From Planctomycetota bacterium (GTDB lineage Bacteria; Planctomycetota; UBA1135; UBA2386), in the NCBI GenBank assembly GCA_016794565.1, contig JAEUHQ010000127.1, positions 1 through 43,383 of the forward strand: a DNA stretch of 43,383 nucleotides. The letters run 5' to 3'. Under the pieces are notes generated by a model. The model saw only the letters and a program-made list of their open reading frames with translations, did no database searches and had not been told where the DNA came from. Positions 6,553-15,168 of this stretch are shown one piece after another (position 1 is the stretch's first letter; each line of letters opens with the position of its first letter). A program made the translations under genes and the position numbers.

Positions 6553-8123
6553 CCGCCGAGGCGCTGTTGCACGAACTGCGTTCGCCCGGGTGCTTCCCGA
6601 ACGCACCTCGCGACGTCGAGATCGTGCAGACACACCTCTCCGTCGTCTGTCTCGCGGGCGATCTCGCCTACAAGCTGAAGAAGGCGGTGCGGCTGCCCTT
6701 CGTCGACTTCTCGTCGCTCGCCGCGCGCCGAGCGACCTGTCGCGAAGAGGTGCGCCTCAACCGCCGCCTCTGTCCGGACGTCTACCTCGGCTGCGCTTCG
6801 CTGCGGCGCCGCGGTGGCTCGCTCCGGTTCGCCGCGACCGGCGACGACGACGCACAGGACGACGTGGACGTCGCGGTCGTGATGCGGCGGCTGCCGGCCG
6901 ATCGCATGCTCGACGTGCTGGTGAGAGAACGCCGGGTCCGTGTCGAAGAGATCGAGGAGCTCGCGCGTCACGTCGCCGCGTTCCACTCCCGCGCCGGACG
7001 CGGTCCCGAAGTGATCGCCGCCGGCGACCCGAAGCGGCTGGCGGGGTTCGCCGCCGACAACTTCCGCGAACTGCGGGCGATCCCTGACCACGGCGTGCCG
7101 GAGGCCTTGCTCGCCGAACTGGAACGCGGGAGTGCCGCGGGATTCGGAGCGATCATGCCGCGACTCGTCGCTCGCGCCGGGCGCGGGCTCGTCGTCGACG
7201 GACACGGGGACCTGCACGCTCGCAACGTCTGCATGACGTCGCCGCCGGCGGTCTACGACTGCATCGAGTTCGAGCCTGCGTTCCGCTGCGGCGACGTCGC
7301 GACCGAGAACGCGTTCCTCGTGATGGACCTGCGCTACCGCGGCGCGCCGGACCTCGCACGCGCCTACCTCGACGCGTACGTCGCGGCGAGCGGCGACGCG
7401 GAGCAACCGACGCTGCTGCCCCACCTCGTCGCGTACCGCGCGATGGTCCGGGCCAAGGTCGCTGCACTCGCCGCCGCCGAACACGAACTCGGCGAGCACG
7501 ATCGAGCCGCCGCGCGGCGTTCGGGGCTGCGCCACGTGCTGCTGTCCGCGGCGGTGACGGCCGAGACCCGCGGCCCGAGCTGGCTCGTGCTGTGCGGACC
7601 GCCCGCGAGCGGCAAGAGCGTGCTGTCTGCTCGCCTCGGCGACGTCGCGGGATGGCCGTCGTTCGCGACGGATGCGACGCGGAAACGCCTGGCCGGCCTG
7701 TCTCCGACCGACCGCGGGCCCGAGTCCATCTACACGCCGGATTTCACGGAACGCACGTACGCCGCGGTGTTCGCCGCCGCCGCCGCCGCGACCGCCGGCG
7801 GCGCTCCCGTTCTCGTGCTCGACGGCAACTTCCCGTCTGCCGAGCTGCGCACACGCGCGGCTTCGGCGGCGCGCGCCGCGGGCGCGAAGCCGGTCGTCGT
7901 GCACGTCGACGTCACGCCCGAGATCGCGGCGCACCGCGCAGTCGCCCGGTCGGCCGATCCGACCGCCATCAGCGACGCAGGCCCCGAACGCCTCGCCGTG
8001 CTGCGCGCGCGCTTCGTGCGGCCCACGGCCGGCGAGGGCAGCCCGCTGGTCGAAGTCGACGGCGCCCGCGATCCCGCAACTCTCGTCGCGGACCTGCTCG
8101 CGGCGCTGCTCGGGCCGGCCTGA
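6549..8123 (+). CDS. Fusion of aminoglycoside phosphotransferase-like domain and P-loop kinase
   Basis: 524 residues. The N-terminal half (about 30-330) resembles the aminoglycoside phosphotransferase/choline kinase fold of COG2187. It has LAYKLKKAVRLPFVDFS, the catalytic loop HGDLHARN (219-226) and CIEFEPAFRCGDVATENAFL with the metal-binding Asp249. The C-terminal half (about 343-524) is a zeta-toxin/gluconate-kinase-like P-loop domain with Walker A GPPASGKS (350-357) and VLVLDGNFPSAELR. This fusion is widespread and its substrate is unknown; true antibiotic resistance is unlikely. The ATG overlaps the stop of the 34-residue gene. It ends 28 bases from the convergent CoA-transferase gene, with no obvious hairpin between. 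Confidence 0.85.
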   Translation: MTAEALLHELRSPGCFPNAPRDVEIVQTHLSVVCLAGDLAYKLKKAVRLPFVDFSSLAARRATCREEVRLNRRLCPDVYLGCASLRRRGGSLRFAATGDDDAQDDVDVAVVMRRLPADRMLDVLVRERRVRVEEIEELARHVAAFHSRAGRGPEVIAAGDPKRLAGFAADNFRELRAIPDHGVPEALLAELERGSAAGFGAIMPRLVARAGRGLVVDGHGDLHARNVCMTSPPAVYDCIEFEPAFRCGDVATENAFLVMDLRYRGAPDLARAYLDAYVAASGDAEQPTLLPHLVAYRAMVRAKVAALAAAEHELGEHDRAAARRSGLRHVLLSAAVTAETRGPSWLVLCGPPASGKSVLSARLGDVAGWPSFATDATRKRLAGLSPTDRGPESIYTPDFTERTYAAVFAAAAAATAGGAPVLVLDGNFPSAELRTRAASAARAAGAKPVVVHVDVTPEIAAHRAVARSADPTAISDAGPERLAVLRARFVRPTAGEGSPLVEVDGARDPATLVADLLAALLGPA

Positions 8124-8151
8124 TGCGGACCGTGAAGGCGAATGACGGGAT

Positions 8152-9429
8152 TCAGTCCGGCAGACGATGGAAGCGTTCGTGCGCGGCGCGCGACAGCGCC
8201 TCCCGGTGGCTCGCGTGTGCGATCGAGATCAGCGCCTTCGCGCGCTGGCGCAGGTTCTTGCCGCGAAGATCGACGGCGCCGTTCTCGGTGACCACCCAGT
8301 GCACGTGGGCACGCGTCGTGACGACGCCCGCCCCGGGCTGGAGCACCGGGACGATGCGCGACACGCCGCGCGCGGTCGTCGATCGCATCGCGATGATCGG
8401 CTTGCCGCCCGGCGACAGCGCGGCGCCGCGCATGAAGTCCATCTGCCCGCCGACGCCGGACCACATCCTCGTGCCGATCGAGTCGGCGCACACCTGCCCG
8501 GTGAAGTCGATCTCGATCGCGCTGTTGATCGCGACGACCTTCGGGTTGCGACGGATGACGTTCGGATCGTTCACGTACGCGATGTCGAGCATCGCGACCT
8601 GCGGGTTGTCGTCCAGGAAGTCGTAGACGCGACGCGATCCGATCACGAAGCCGGCGACGAGCTTGCCCGGGTGCACCGCCTTGCGGCGACCGTTCACGAC
8701 GCCCGTCTCGACGAGGCGCAGCACGCCGTCGGCGAACATCTCGGTGTGCACGCCGAGGTCGCGATGCTGGCCGAGCGCGGCGAGAACCGCGTCCGGAATC
8801 GTGCCGATGCCCATCTGCAGGGTCGCACCGTCTTCGATGAGACCGGCGCAATGTCGTCCGATCGACTCCTCCAGTTCGCCGACCGGCTCGGCGGCGTGCT
8901 CGGGCAACGGCTCGTCGACGGCGACTGCCGCCGCGAATCGCGAATGGTGCACGAGGCCGTCACCGTGCGAACGCGGCATGCGCGGGTTCACCTGCGCGAC
9001 GACCGTCGTCGCGCTGTCCACCGCGGCGCGAGCGATGTCGACGGAGACGCCGAGCGAGCAATAGCCGTGGCGATCAGGCGGCGAGACGTGCACGAGCGCG
9101 ACGTCCAGCGCCAACACCCGCTCGCGGAAGAGTCCCGGCATCTCGCTGAGGAACGCTGGCACGTAGTCCGCATCACCGCGCGCCACGGCATCGCGCAGGT
9201 TGGCGCCGAGGAAGAGCGCGTTCGGCCGGAAGCTCGCGGCGAGACCGGGCGCCGTGCACGGCGAGTCGCCTTCGGTGTGGAGCTGGACGAGTTCGACGCC
9301 GCGCAGCTCGGCCCCCCGCGACGCGAGCGCGCGCAACAACACGTTCGGCGTCGCCGCCGCCGCGTGCACGAACACGCGGTTGCCCGACTGCACGCACTGC
9401 ACAGCCTCCTCGGCCGTCACGAAGCGCAT
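8152..9429 (-). CDS. Acetyl-CoA hydrolase/transferase family protein (4-hydroxybutyrate CoA-transferase-like)
   Basis: 425 residues, the normal size of the class I CoA-transferase family that includes 4-hydroxybutyrate CoA-transferase and acetyl-CoA hydrolase. It has the glycine-rich GIGTIPDAV (about 207-215) and DLGVHTEMFADGV with the catalytic glutamate (Glu230), which forms the gamma-glutamyl-CoA thioester. Conserved FIGSRRVYDFLDDN-like and MDFMRGAALSPGGKPIIA blocks lie in the C-terminal half. It moves CoA between short acyl acids, probably acetate or hydroxyacids, in the cytoplasm. The ATG at 9429 gives MRFVTAEEAVQCV. The first 13 bases overlap the end of the helicase gene, so it is the last gene of the operon. 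Confidence 0.9.
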   Translation of the reverse strand: MRFVTAEEAVQCVQSGNRVFVHAAAATPNVLLRALASRGAELRGVELVQLHTEGDSPCTAPGLAASFRPNALFLGANLRDAVARGDADYVPAFLSEMPGLFRERVLALDVALVHVSPPDRHGYCSLGVSVDIARAAVDSATTVVAQVNPRMPRSHGDGLVHHSRFAAAVAVDEPLPEHAAEPVGELEESIGRHCAGLIEDGATLQMGIGTIPDAVLAALGQHRDLGVHTEMFADGVLRLVETGVVNGRRKAVHPGKLVAGFVIGSRRVYDFLDDNPQVAMLDIAYVNDPNVIRRNPKVVAINSAIEIDFTGQVCADSIGTRMWSGVGGQMDFMRGAALSPGGKPIIAMRSTTARGVSRIVPVLQPGAGVVTTRAHVHWVVTENGAVDLRGKNLRQRAKALISIAHASHREALSRAAHERFHRLPD

Positions 9430-11180
9430 GGAGTTCCCGCGCCGGCGCGCGCCACGTAGAGAGTCGATAGATCGACTGCAGGCACACCGTCGCGCAGCTC
9501 CATGCAGCGCGACGCCATCCGCAGACCGTCCGCATCGTGCGGCATCGCGCGAAACGCGAACGAACTCGCGACGAGCACCGCCTTGGTCCTCGCGCGCGAC
9601 AGCGCGACATTGAGCCGCTGGATCGACAGATGGAAAGCGCCGCGGCCGCGCGACTCGCGCGGATCGCCGGCGGTGAGGGAGACGAGCACGACTTCGCGCT
9701 CCTGCCCCTGCACACGCTCGACGGTGTCGATGCACAACTCGTCGGTGCCGGCGAGTTCCTTGTGCTGGATCGCCGATCGCAGGAGCCGGACCTGGGCGCG
9801 GAACGGCGCGATGACGGCGATCTCGGCCGTGGGCACCCCGTGACGGCGCACGAGATCGTCGACCAGATCGGCGATCGCCGCGGCCTCCTCGGGCGAACGC
9901 TGGCCCGGCTGCTGATGGTCCAGGCGCAACCACACGACCGGCTGTGCGGGGTCGAGCACTTCGTCGAGCCGTCCGCCCGGCACGAACGGCATTCGCCGCG
10001 CCGCTGCCGTCGGGGCAGCGTGCACCTTGCCGCCGTAGAACGTGCGACTCACCACCGCGCAGACGCCGTCGTTCATCCGGTACGTCGTGTCGAGCAACTG
10101 CGACCCGTACCGGGCGTGGAGGTGCTCGAAGATCGATGCCGCCGCCTCGCGGTCCGCGTTCGCCGTCGTGACCACGGGCGGGAGCTGGTGGTGATCGCCG
10201 AAGAAGAGCCAGCGCCGCGAACGCAGCATGCCAGGCATCGCGTGCGGGATCGGCAGCTGTCCCGCTTCGTCGAACACCGTGTAGTGGCAGCGCACGTCGT
10301 CGTCGAGCTTCGCGATCTGGAAGCACGTGCCGCCGACGACCACGCCCTTCTCCGGCAGCTTCGCGCGCCGGGCGTCGACGACCTGCACTCCCGCGTCGCG
10401 CAGTGCGTCTCGGCCGTCGTTCGACGTCGACGCGAGCTTGAACAAGGGCAAGGACGGCGCGGCGCGGCGGATCGCGAGCAGCGCGTTGTCGACCGCGCGA
10501 TGCGTGTAGGCGCTCACGGCGATGCGGCAGCCGGCGCCGCACAACGCCGCGATCACGTGGGCGAGGAGCCGTGTCTTCCCGGTGCCGGGCGGGCCCTGCA
10601 CGAGAGCCAGGCTGTCGGTCGCGATCGCCGCGGCGCCGGCTTCGACCTGCGCTTCGTTGAGGCCCGCTGCAGCGAGGTGGCGCCGCGCCCGTTCGAGGCG
10701 ACCTTCGTCCCGCGCGATCCGGTGTTTGCCCGCGAGCACGCCCGCGAGCCAAGGATCGGCGAACGACGCGCGCACTGCGTCGCGCAGCCTGCCTTGCAGG
10801 CCCAGCGGCCGGCGATCGATCACGTACTCGGCGCCCGGTCGCAGCCCGGTCTCGACGTCCCGCGCGAATGGATCCGGGTCGAGCACGAGCCGCGCCGCCG
10901 TCGCGTCGTATTCGCCGCACACGAGCGGCGTACCGTGATCGAGATCGACGCCGTCGCCGACGATCAGGGGATCGCCGGGACGGAACTTCGATGCGTTGTC
11001 GGCGACCGCGAACACGAACGAATCGCCGTCCTCGCCGAGGAACTTCGCGCCGTGGATGCACTCGCCCTCGAGCACGCGCAGTTCGACGGGCTGCGAGCGC
11101 AGCTCGCGCGACGAACGCTGCTCGTCGCGTTCTTCGCGCGCGAGGAACCGGAGCAGGCGCTGTTCGAAGGACAGGTCCAC
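9417..11180 (-). CDS. UPF1/Dna2-like superfamily 1 DNA/RNA helicase
   Basis: 587 residues. An N-terminal beta-rich region (about 30-140) is followed by a full set of SF1 motifs: Walker A GPPGTGKT (196-203), motif II DEAGQ (304-308), motif III GDHHQLPP (328-335), motif IV-like TYRM (366-369), motif V VQGQE (490-494) and motif VI NVALSRA (524-530). This is the DNA2/NAM7 type, which moves 5' to 3'. The start is the GTG at 11180, one base after the stop of the nuclease gene, with GGAGG about 10 bases upstream in the nuclease reading frame. The longer ATG frame would run into the nuclease coding region. Relatives of these two proteins are often one fused polypeptide (TM0106 family), so the pair probably works as a Dna2-like nuclease-helicase in DNA end processing. 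Confidence 0.9.
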   Translation of the reverse strand: MDLSFEQRLLRFLAREERDEQRSSRELRSQPVELRVLEGECIHGAKFLGEDGDSFVFAVADNASKFRPGDPLIVGDGVDLDHGTPLVCGEYDATAARLVLDPDPFARDVETGLRPGAEYVIDRRPLGLQGRLRDAVRASFADPWLAGVLAGKHRIARDEGRLERARRHLAAAGLNEAQVEAGAAAIATDSLALVQGPPGTGKTRLLAHVIAALCGAGCRIAVSAYTHRAVDNALLAIRRAAPSLPLFKLASTSNDGRDALRDAGVQVVDARRAKLPEKGVVVGGTCFQIAKLDDDVRCHYTVFDEAGQLPIPHAMPGMLRSRRWLFFGDHHQLPPVVTTANADREAAASIFEHLHARYGSQLLDTTYRMNDGVCAVVSRTFYGGKVHAAPTAAARRMPFVPGGRLDEVLDPAQPVVWLRLDHQQPGQRSPEEAAAIADLVDDLVRRHGVPTAEIAVIAPFRAQVRLLRSAIQHKELAGTDELCIDTVERVQGQEREVVLVSLTAGDPRESRGRGAFHLSIQRLNVALSRARTKAVLVASSFAFRAMPHDADGLRMASRCMELRDGVPAVDLSTLYVARAGAGTPCAS

Positions 11181-11181
11181 G

Positions 11182-12579
11182 TCAGCTCGCCTCCGCCTCG
11201 GAGGCCGCTTCCACCTCGCTCGGCGCCGCATCCAGGACGCGGGTCTTCAACGCTGCGAGGTCGTCCAGGTCCGCGCGCAACTTCGCGTGCAGGCGGTCGT
11301 CGCCGTCGGGCAGAGCGAGCCACGACGCAGCGGCCATCGCGTGCCCCGCGCGCAAGGGATCGCGGCCGAGTGCATGACGGACCATGTCCGCGAGGCCGAA
11401 CACCGCCCTGGGGTACACCGCGGCAGCGCGCAGGCGCTTCTGCACGTCGACGAAGCGGACCTCGAGCGCAGGATCCGCTTCGCGGGCGAACGCGTTCTCC
11501 TCGTACCAGCGCGGCAGGGCCTCGCCGAAGTGCAGCAGCGGCGTTCGCGGCGGCAGCGCCGCCGTGAGCCGATGCAAGGCGGGCCATTCTTCCGCCGCCG
11601 TGCGCGGCAGCTCGCACGAGAACGCGCCGCCTTCGACCGCAGGATGCAGGACTCCGAACGCGAGGACGCGCCCGGCGAACGGATCGGTGAGCGTGTGCAC
11701 GATCGCCGCGTTGGCGAACCGTTCGGCGCGCGGGCGGGCCTCGATCACCGGGGCGCCGACGAGGTGTGCGTGGGCGCCGCGACGCAGTCGACGCACGAGC
11801 GTCGCGTCGAGATTGCCTCGCGCGCGGGCACCCTCGGCATGGAACGTCGCCAGGTCCTGCACCGTGCGGCAGCCGAGACCTTCGAGGATCGCGCGTGCAC
11901 CGTGGCTCATGCCCTGCACGAGGGAGAGGTCGCCGGCGCGTTCGAGTTCGGCCATGCAACGGGCATCGTGATAGCACGACGAACACCCGGGCTGCAGGAA
12001 CGGGCGCGCCCCGTCCATCGCGTCGCGCAGGCGACGCAGCTCGGCCATCACTTCCCGCAGCGCGGCGGCGTAGTCGCCGATCTCGAAGCGCTCCTCGCGC
12101 CCGTCCTTCAGCACGAGCGCGCCGCCGGCAGGACGGCGCCCCTGCACCTTCGTGAGCAGCTCGGAATAGAAGGCGACCTGCAGGATCTGATCCGCCCGCG
12201 ACCTGCCCGACGTCTTCACGTCGAGCACTTCGTATTGGTGCGCGCCGAGGGCACTCTCGCCGGGCAAGCGGCGCAGCAGATCGGGCAGACCGAGACAGTC
12301 GTCGTCGAGCAGCACGCCCTGGTGGATCCACGGCGCCCCCTGCACCAGCAGCGCACGCGTGGCGGCGAAGCCCGCGTCGAAGTCGCGCTCGGGGTAGCGA
12401 GGCGTCGCGGCACCGAGCCCCTGCACGTATTCCGCCTCGAAGTCGCGGCCGCGTTGCGCCGCGAACTCCTCCCACGGATGCGGTGGTCGACGCTCGGCCC
12501 GCGACAAGTGAAGGTCCAGCGCCGCGAGACGGGGGCACTTCACGTACGAGTAGACGTGCGTGCCCGTGATACGCCTCAT
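11182..12579 (-). CDS. TM0106-family RecB/Cas4-like nuclease with predicted Fe-S cluster
   Basis: 465 residues. It has the PD-(D/E)xK nuclease core: CLGLPDLL (Asp100), then YEVLDVKTSG (Asp120, Lys122), then the QVAFYSELL helix (about 134-142). Four cysteines in the Cas4/AddB arrangement (Cys15 in YVKCPR; Cys199, Cys202 and Cys208 in GCSSCYHDARC) should bind a 4Fe-4S cluster. The C-terminal half (about 215-465) resembles the second RNase-H/RuvX-like part of TM0106 proteins, with helix-hairpin-helix-like LEGLGCRTVQDLATF. Probable role: single-strand or flap cleavage together with the helicase encoded next. The start ATG overlaps the stop of the oxidoreductase gene (ATGA). No CRISPR array is in the window, so this is not a CRISPR adaptation Cas4. 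Confidence 0.86.
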   Translation of the reverse strand: MRRITGTHVYSYVKCPRLAALDLHLSRAERRPPHPWEEFAAQRGRDFEAEYVQGLGAATPRYPERDFDAGFAATRALLVQGAPWIHQGVLLDDDCLGLPDLLRRLPGESALGAHQYEVLDVKTSGRSRADQILQVAFYSELLTKVQGRRPAGGALVLKDGREERFEIGDYAAALREVMAELRRLRDAMDGARPFLQPGCSSCYHDARCMAELERAGDLSLVQGMSHGARAILEGLGCRTVQDLATFHAEGARARGNLDATLVRRLRRGAHAHLVGAPVIEARPRAERFANAAIVHTLTDPFAGRVLAFGVLHPAVEGGAFSCELPRTAAEEWPALHRLTAALPPRTPLLHFGEALPRWYEENAFAREADPALEVRFVDVQKRLRAAAVYPRAVFGLADMVRHALGRDPLRAGHAMAAASWLALPDGDDRLHAKLRADLDDLAALKTRVLDAAPSEVEAASEAEAS

Positions 12580-14519
12580 GCGCGCACGATCCGGACCTTG
12601 CAGTCGAGGTAGGCGGCGCCGAGGCCGAGGTCCGTCGCGCGCGCAGGGATCAGCGCGTTCGCACTCTGTCCCCGGTCGTAGTGCCCGCCCTTCGGCACGA
12701 TCGCGACGTCGCGCCGCTGCTCGGGGTCGAGGCGGAGTTCGGCATCGATCGAGCCGAGCGTGCTCAGCACACGAACGCGCGTTCCGGCCGCGAGCCCGGG
12801 CACGGCATCGGGATGGACGACGACCCACGTCGTCGCGCCGAGTCCCTTGCCCGACCACACGGACGCCTGGCTCTTCTCCGTCGAGTTCGAGAAGAGCCAG
12901 AGCGGCGCGCTCGCGCCCGGCTGCGCGGCGGGAACCGGCACCTCGGGTTCGGGAGGCATCGTGTCGAGCAGCTGCACGCGACCATCCGGCGTGTAGACGT
13001 GACCGCGGCCGAACAGGTGCACGTCGGCGAGCGGACTCCGCACGGCACCCTGCCGCCGCAGCGATTCGAGCCCCGCGCCCTGGCCCGCGACCCCGGCGAG
13101 CGCAGTTCGCTTCTGCTGATCGATCGGATCCTGCGGGTAGACGTCGAGGCCGACGCGGCGCGCGAGGTCCTGGAAGATCAGGACTTCGTGCCGCACGTCC
13201 GCGGGCATCGCGACGACCGGCCGTGACTCCGAGATCCAGTGGTGTCCGTACGCACCGATCAGATCGCTGTCCTCGAGCAGCGTCGGGACCGGCAGCACCA
13301 CGTGAGCGCGTTCGGTCGTGTCCGTCGCGAAGCAGTCGGTCACGACGACGAACTCCGTCCGTTCGATCGCCTTCGCGACGGTGGCCGAATCGGGCAGCAT
13401 CGCGACCGGATTGCCCGCCGTGATCCACAAGAAGCGGATCGCAGGATCGCGCGCAGCCAGCAGGTCCTGGCCCAGAAGCGGCTCACGCACGACGCGCGGA
13501 TGCGAGACCGGTGGGCCGAAGGGCCGGAAGGCCTTGCGCCGCTGGAAGTAGAAGGACACGCCGCCGCCTGGGCGGAAGAGGTTGCCCGAGATCGCCGACA
13601 GCGCGTCGAGAGCGCGCACGATCGCGCCGCCACGCTGCCGCCTCTGCATGCCCCAGCCGACGAGGATCGCCGTCGGACCATCCGCGAAGCGGTCGGCGAG
13701 CGCTTCGACTTCGGCGAGCGTCACTTCCGCGTGCGCAGCCCATTCCGCCGCCGAACAGCGACGAACGAGCGCCTCGAACTCGGGAAGGCGGTTGCAGAAG
13801 TGCCGCGCGCGCGGATCGACGCGCTCCGTGTCGAACAGGACCCGCGCAACGGCCATGACCAGTTCGAAGTCGCGCCCCGGCGCAGGTTGCAGCACCGTCT
13901 GCGCGAGGCCGGCCGACTTCTGGCGCACGGGGTCGACGAGAACGACCTTCGCCCCGCGCGCCGCGGCGTCCCGCAGGATGGGGACGAGGTGCACGTTGCT
14001 GACCATCGGATTCTTGCCCCACAGCACGATGTGCCGGCTGTTGAGCAGGTCGAAGATGTCGTTGCTGTCGCTGACGCCGAGATCGGCGATCTGGGCCGCC
14101 TCGCCCGCACCCGAGCAGATGTCGCCGACCTTGCCCGTGCACGGGCCGAACTGATCGAAGAACAGGTCCGTCAGGTGCTTGAGGATCCCGAGCGAGCCTC
14201 CGGAGCGATAGTGGAAGATCGCGGCCGGCCCGGACTGCGCGCGCACTTCGCGAAGCTTGTCGGCGACGAGGGAGAGAGCGTCGTCCCATGTCGTCGGCTC
14301 GAGCACGCCCTTGCGTCGCACCAGGGGCCGGGTCAGTCGCTGGCCGGACCGCTGCAATTCGGGAAAACGGCTCGTGCGATAGCAGAGGAAGCCGCGGGTG
14401 ACCGGGTGATCGGGGTCACCCTTCAGGTCGGTGACGACGCCGTCGGTGACCGTGGCGAGGATTCCGCAGGCATCCGGACAATCGCGACTGCAGGTCGTTC
14501 GATGGGTCTCGCTGCTCAT
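12576..14519 (-). CDS. Molybdopterin-dependent oxidoreductase (DMSO reductase superfamily)
   Basis: 647 residues. The N-terminal cluster motif TTCSRDCPDACG with a later CYRTSR gives Cys10, Cys14, Cys18 and Cys46, a 4Fe-4S site. Molybdopterin-domain blocks follow: GGSLGILKHL, VGDICSGAG (Cys135, a possible Mo ligand), WGKNPMVSNVHLVPIL, ITAGNPVAMLPD. The C-terminal MopB-type domain has WLFSNSTEKSQAS, VVHPDAVPGLAAGTRVRV and GQSANALIP. It is like the cytoplasmic oxidoreductases of the SRDCPDACG type, whose substrates are mostly unknown. No Tat signal is present from the ATG chosen (14519). The upstream open frame lacks coding character. It is the first gene of an operon with a nuclease, a helicase and a CoA-transferase. 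Confidence 0.9.
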   Translation of the reverse strand: MSSETHRTTCSRDCPDACGILATVTDGVVTDLKGDPDHPVTRGFLCYRTSRFPELQRSGQRLTRPLVRRKGVLEPTTWDDALSLVADKLREVRAQSGPAAIFHYRSGGSLGILKHLTDLFFDQFGPCTGKVGDICSGAGEAAQIADLGVSDSNDIFDLLNSRHIVLWGKNPMVSNVHLVPILRDAAARGAKVVLVDPVRQKSAGLAQTVLQPAPGRDFELVMAVARVLFDTERVDPRARHFCNRLPEFEALVRRCSAAEWAAHAEVTLAEVEALADRFADGPTAILVGWGMQRRQRGGAIVRALDALSAISGNLFRPGGGVSFYFQRRKAFRPFGPPVSHPRVVREPLLGQDLLAARDPAIRFLWITAGNPVAMLPDSATVAKAIERTEFVVVTDCFATDTTERAHVVLPVPTLLEDSDLIGAYGHHWISESRPVVAMPADVRHEVLIFQDLARRVGLDVYPQDPIDQQKRTALAGVAGQGAGLESLRRQGAVRSPLADVHLFGRGHVYTPDGRVQLLDTMPPEPEVPVPAAQPGASAPLWLFSNSTEKSQASVWSGKGLGATTWVVVHPDAVPGLAAGTRVRVLSTLGSIDAELRLDPEQRRDVAIVPKGGHYDRGQSANALIPARATDLGLGAAYLDCKVRIVRA

Positions 14520-15168
14520 TCGTCGTGAAGGGCGCGACAAGGGGCATGGTCGTCGCGCAGGGGCAAGTACGCACACGGTAGGCGACCGCGCATCGATCAC
14601 CACACGGAACTGATGCCTTGGATGGACACGCTCGGCGCGCCCGCGGAATCAAGTCGTCGAGTTCGCGCGAGCGAAGTGCCGAACCGTCGCATCGCCGTCG
14701 CCACCGGGAGCCGGACGCACCAGACGAAGCGATCAGCCCACCGCGCACCCGTCCCGTGGCGTGATTGCTGGAACCAGTCCGCTCCCGACCGGTCGCGACG
14801 CGAGCGATATGGTGTTACCGGATCCTGCGGGGCGACGTCTGCGCGCGGGCCGTGACTCCGCACCACGCCGCCCTGCTGCTTCCACGCGTCGATCGCGATT
14901 CTGTGGAGAAACCAGCGGCCTGAAACATCTGTCGCAAGAACAGTACGGCTACTCGTTCGTCCGATTTCCACAACACTAACAAAGGTTCGGTGCCATCGAG
15001 ATTTCTCGATCTTCGGCTTTGACCGACTCGCAGGACCGCGTCACTCTCCGGCCCATCGCAGTCGAAGTCCGTATGGCGAACGACCCACAGCTCTTGCTCA
15101 CCGTCGATCCCAGCAACGTCGGACTCGGCTCACAGGTCATCCCGAATGGGAGGAGTTCACCAACACGC
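14520..15168 (+). other. 649-bp intergenic region between divergent oxidoreductase and porin genes
   Basis: No open frame here has convincing coding character; those present are short and rich in arbitrary residues. The part from about 14890 to 15020 is visibly richer in A and T than its surroundings and holds a perfect palindrome (14995-15010) and TTGACC (15019-15024). It probably carries the two promoters and regulatory sites, but no complete promoter can be defined. Confidence 0.6.
14995..15010. promoter_or_regulatory. Perfect 16-bp palindrome upstream of the porin gene
   Basis: ATCGAGATTTCTCGAT reads the same on both strands (7-bp arms, 2-base centre), 158 bases before the porin start. 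It may be an operator for a dimeric regulator or a small stem-loop. TTGACC follows at 15019-15024. Confidence 0.4.

Noticed and set aside
6549..8123. Aminoglycoside resistance gene.
   Set aside because: The phosphotransferase-like domain is of the COG2187 type fused to a P-loop kinase, which is a widespread housekeeping-type fusion with no link to antibiotic resistance.
11182..12579. Cas4-like nuclease taken as part of a CRISPR-Cas locus.
   Set aside because: No repeat-spacer array and no cas1, cas2 or effector gene in the window; it fits the TM0106 family, which is not tied to CRISPR.
14597..14971. 124-residue minus-strand open frame in the gap before the porin.
   Set aside because: No ribosome site, no conserved-looking blocks, overlaps other short frames; composition is not like the neighbouring genes.
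15019..15037. TTGACCGACTCGCAGGACC upstream of the porin as a third copy of the box.
   Set aside because: Only the first half-site matches; the second repeat is absent, so it is listed only as a half-site in the gap description.
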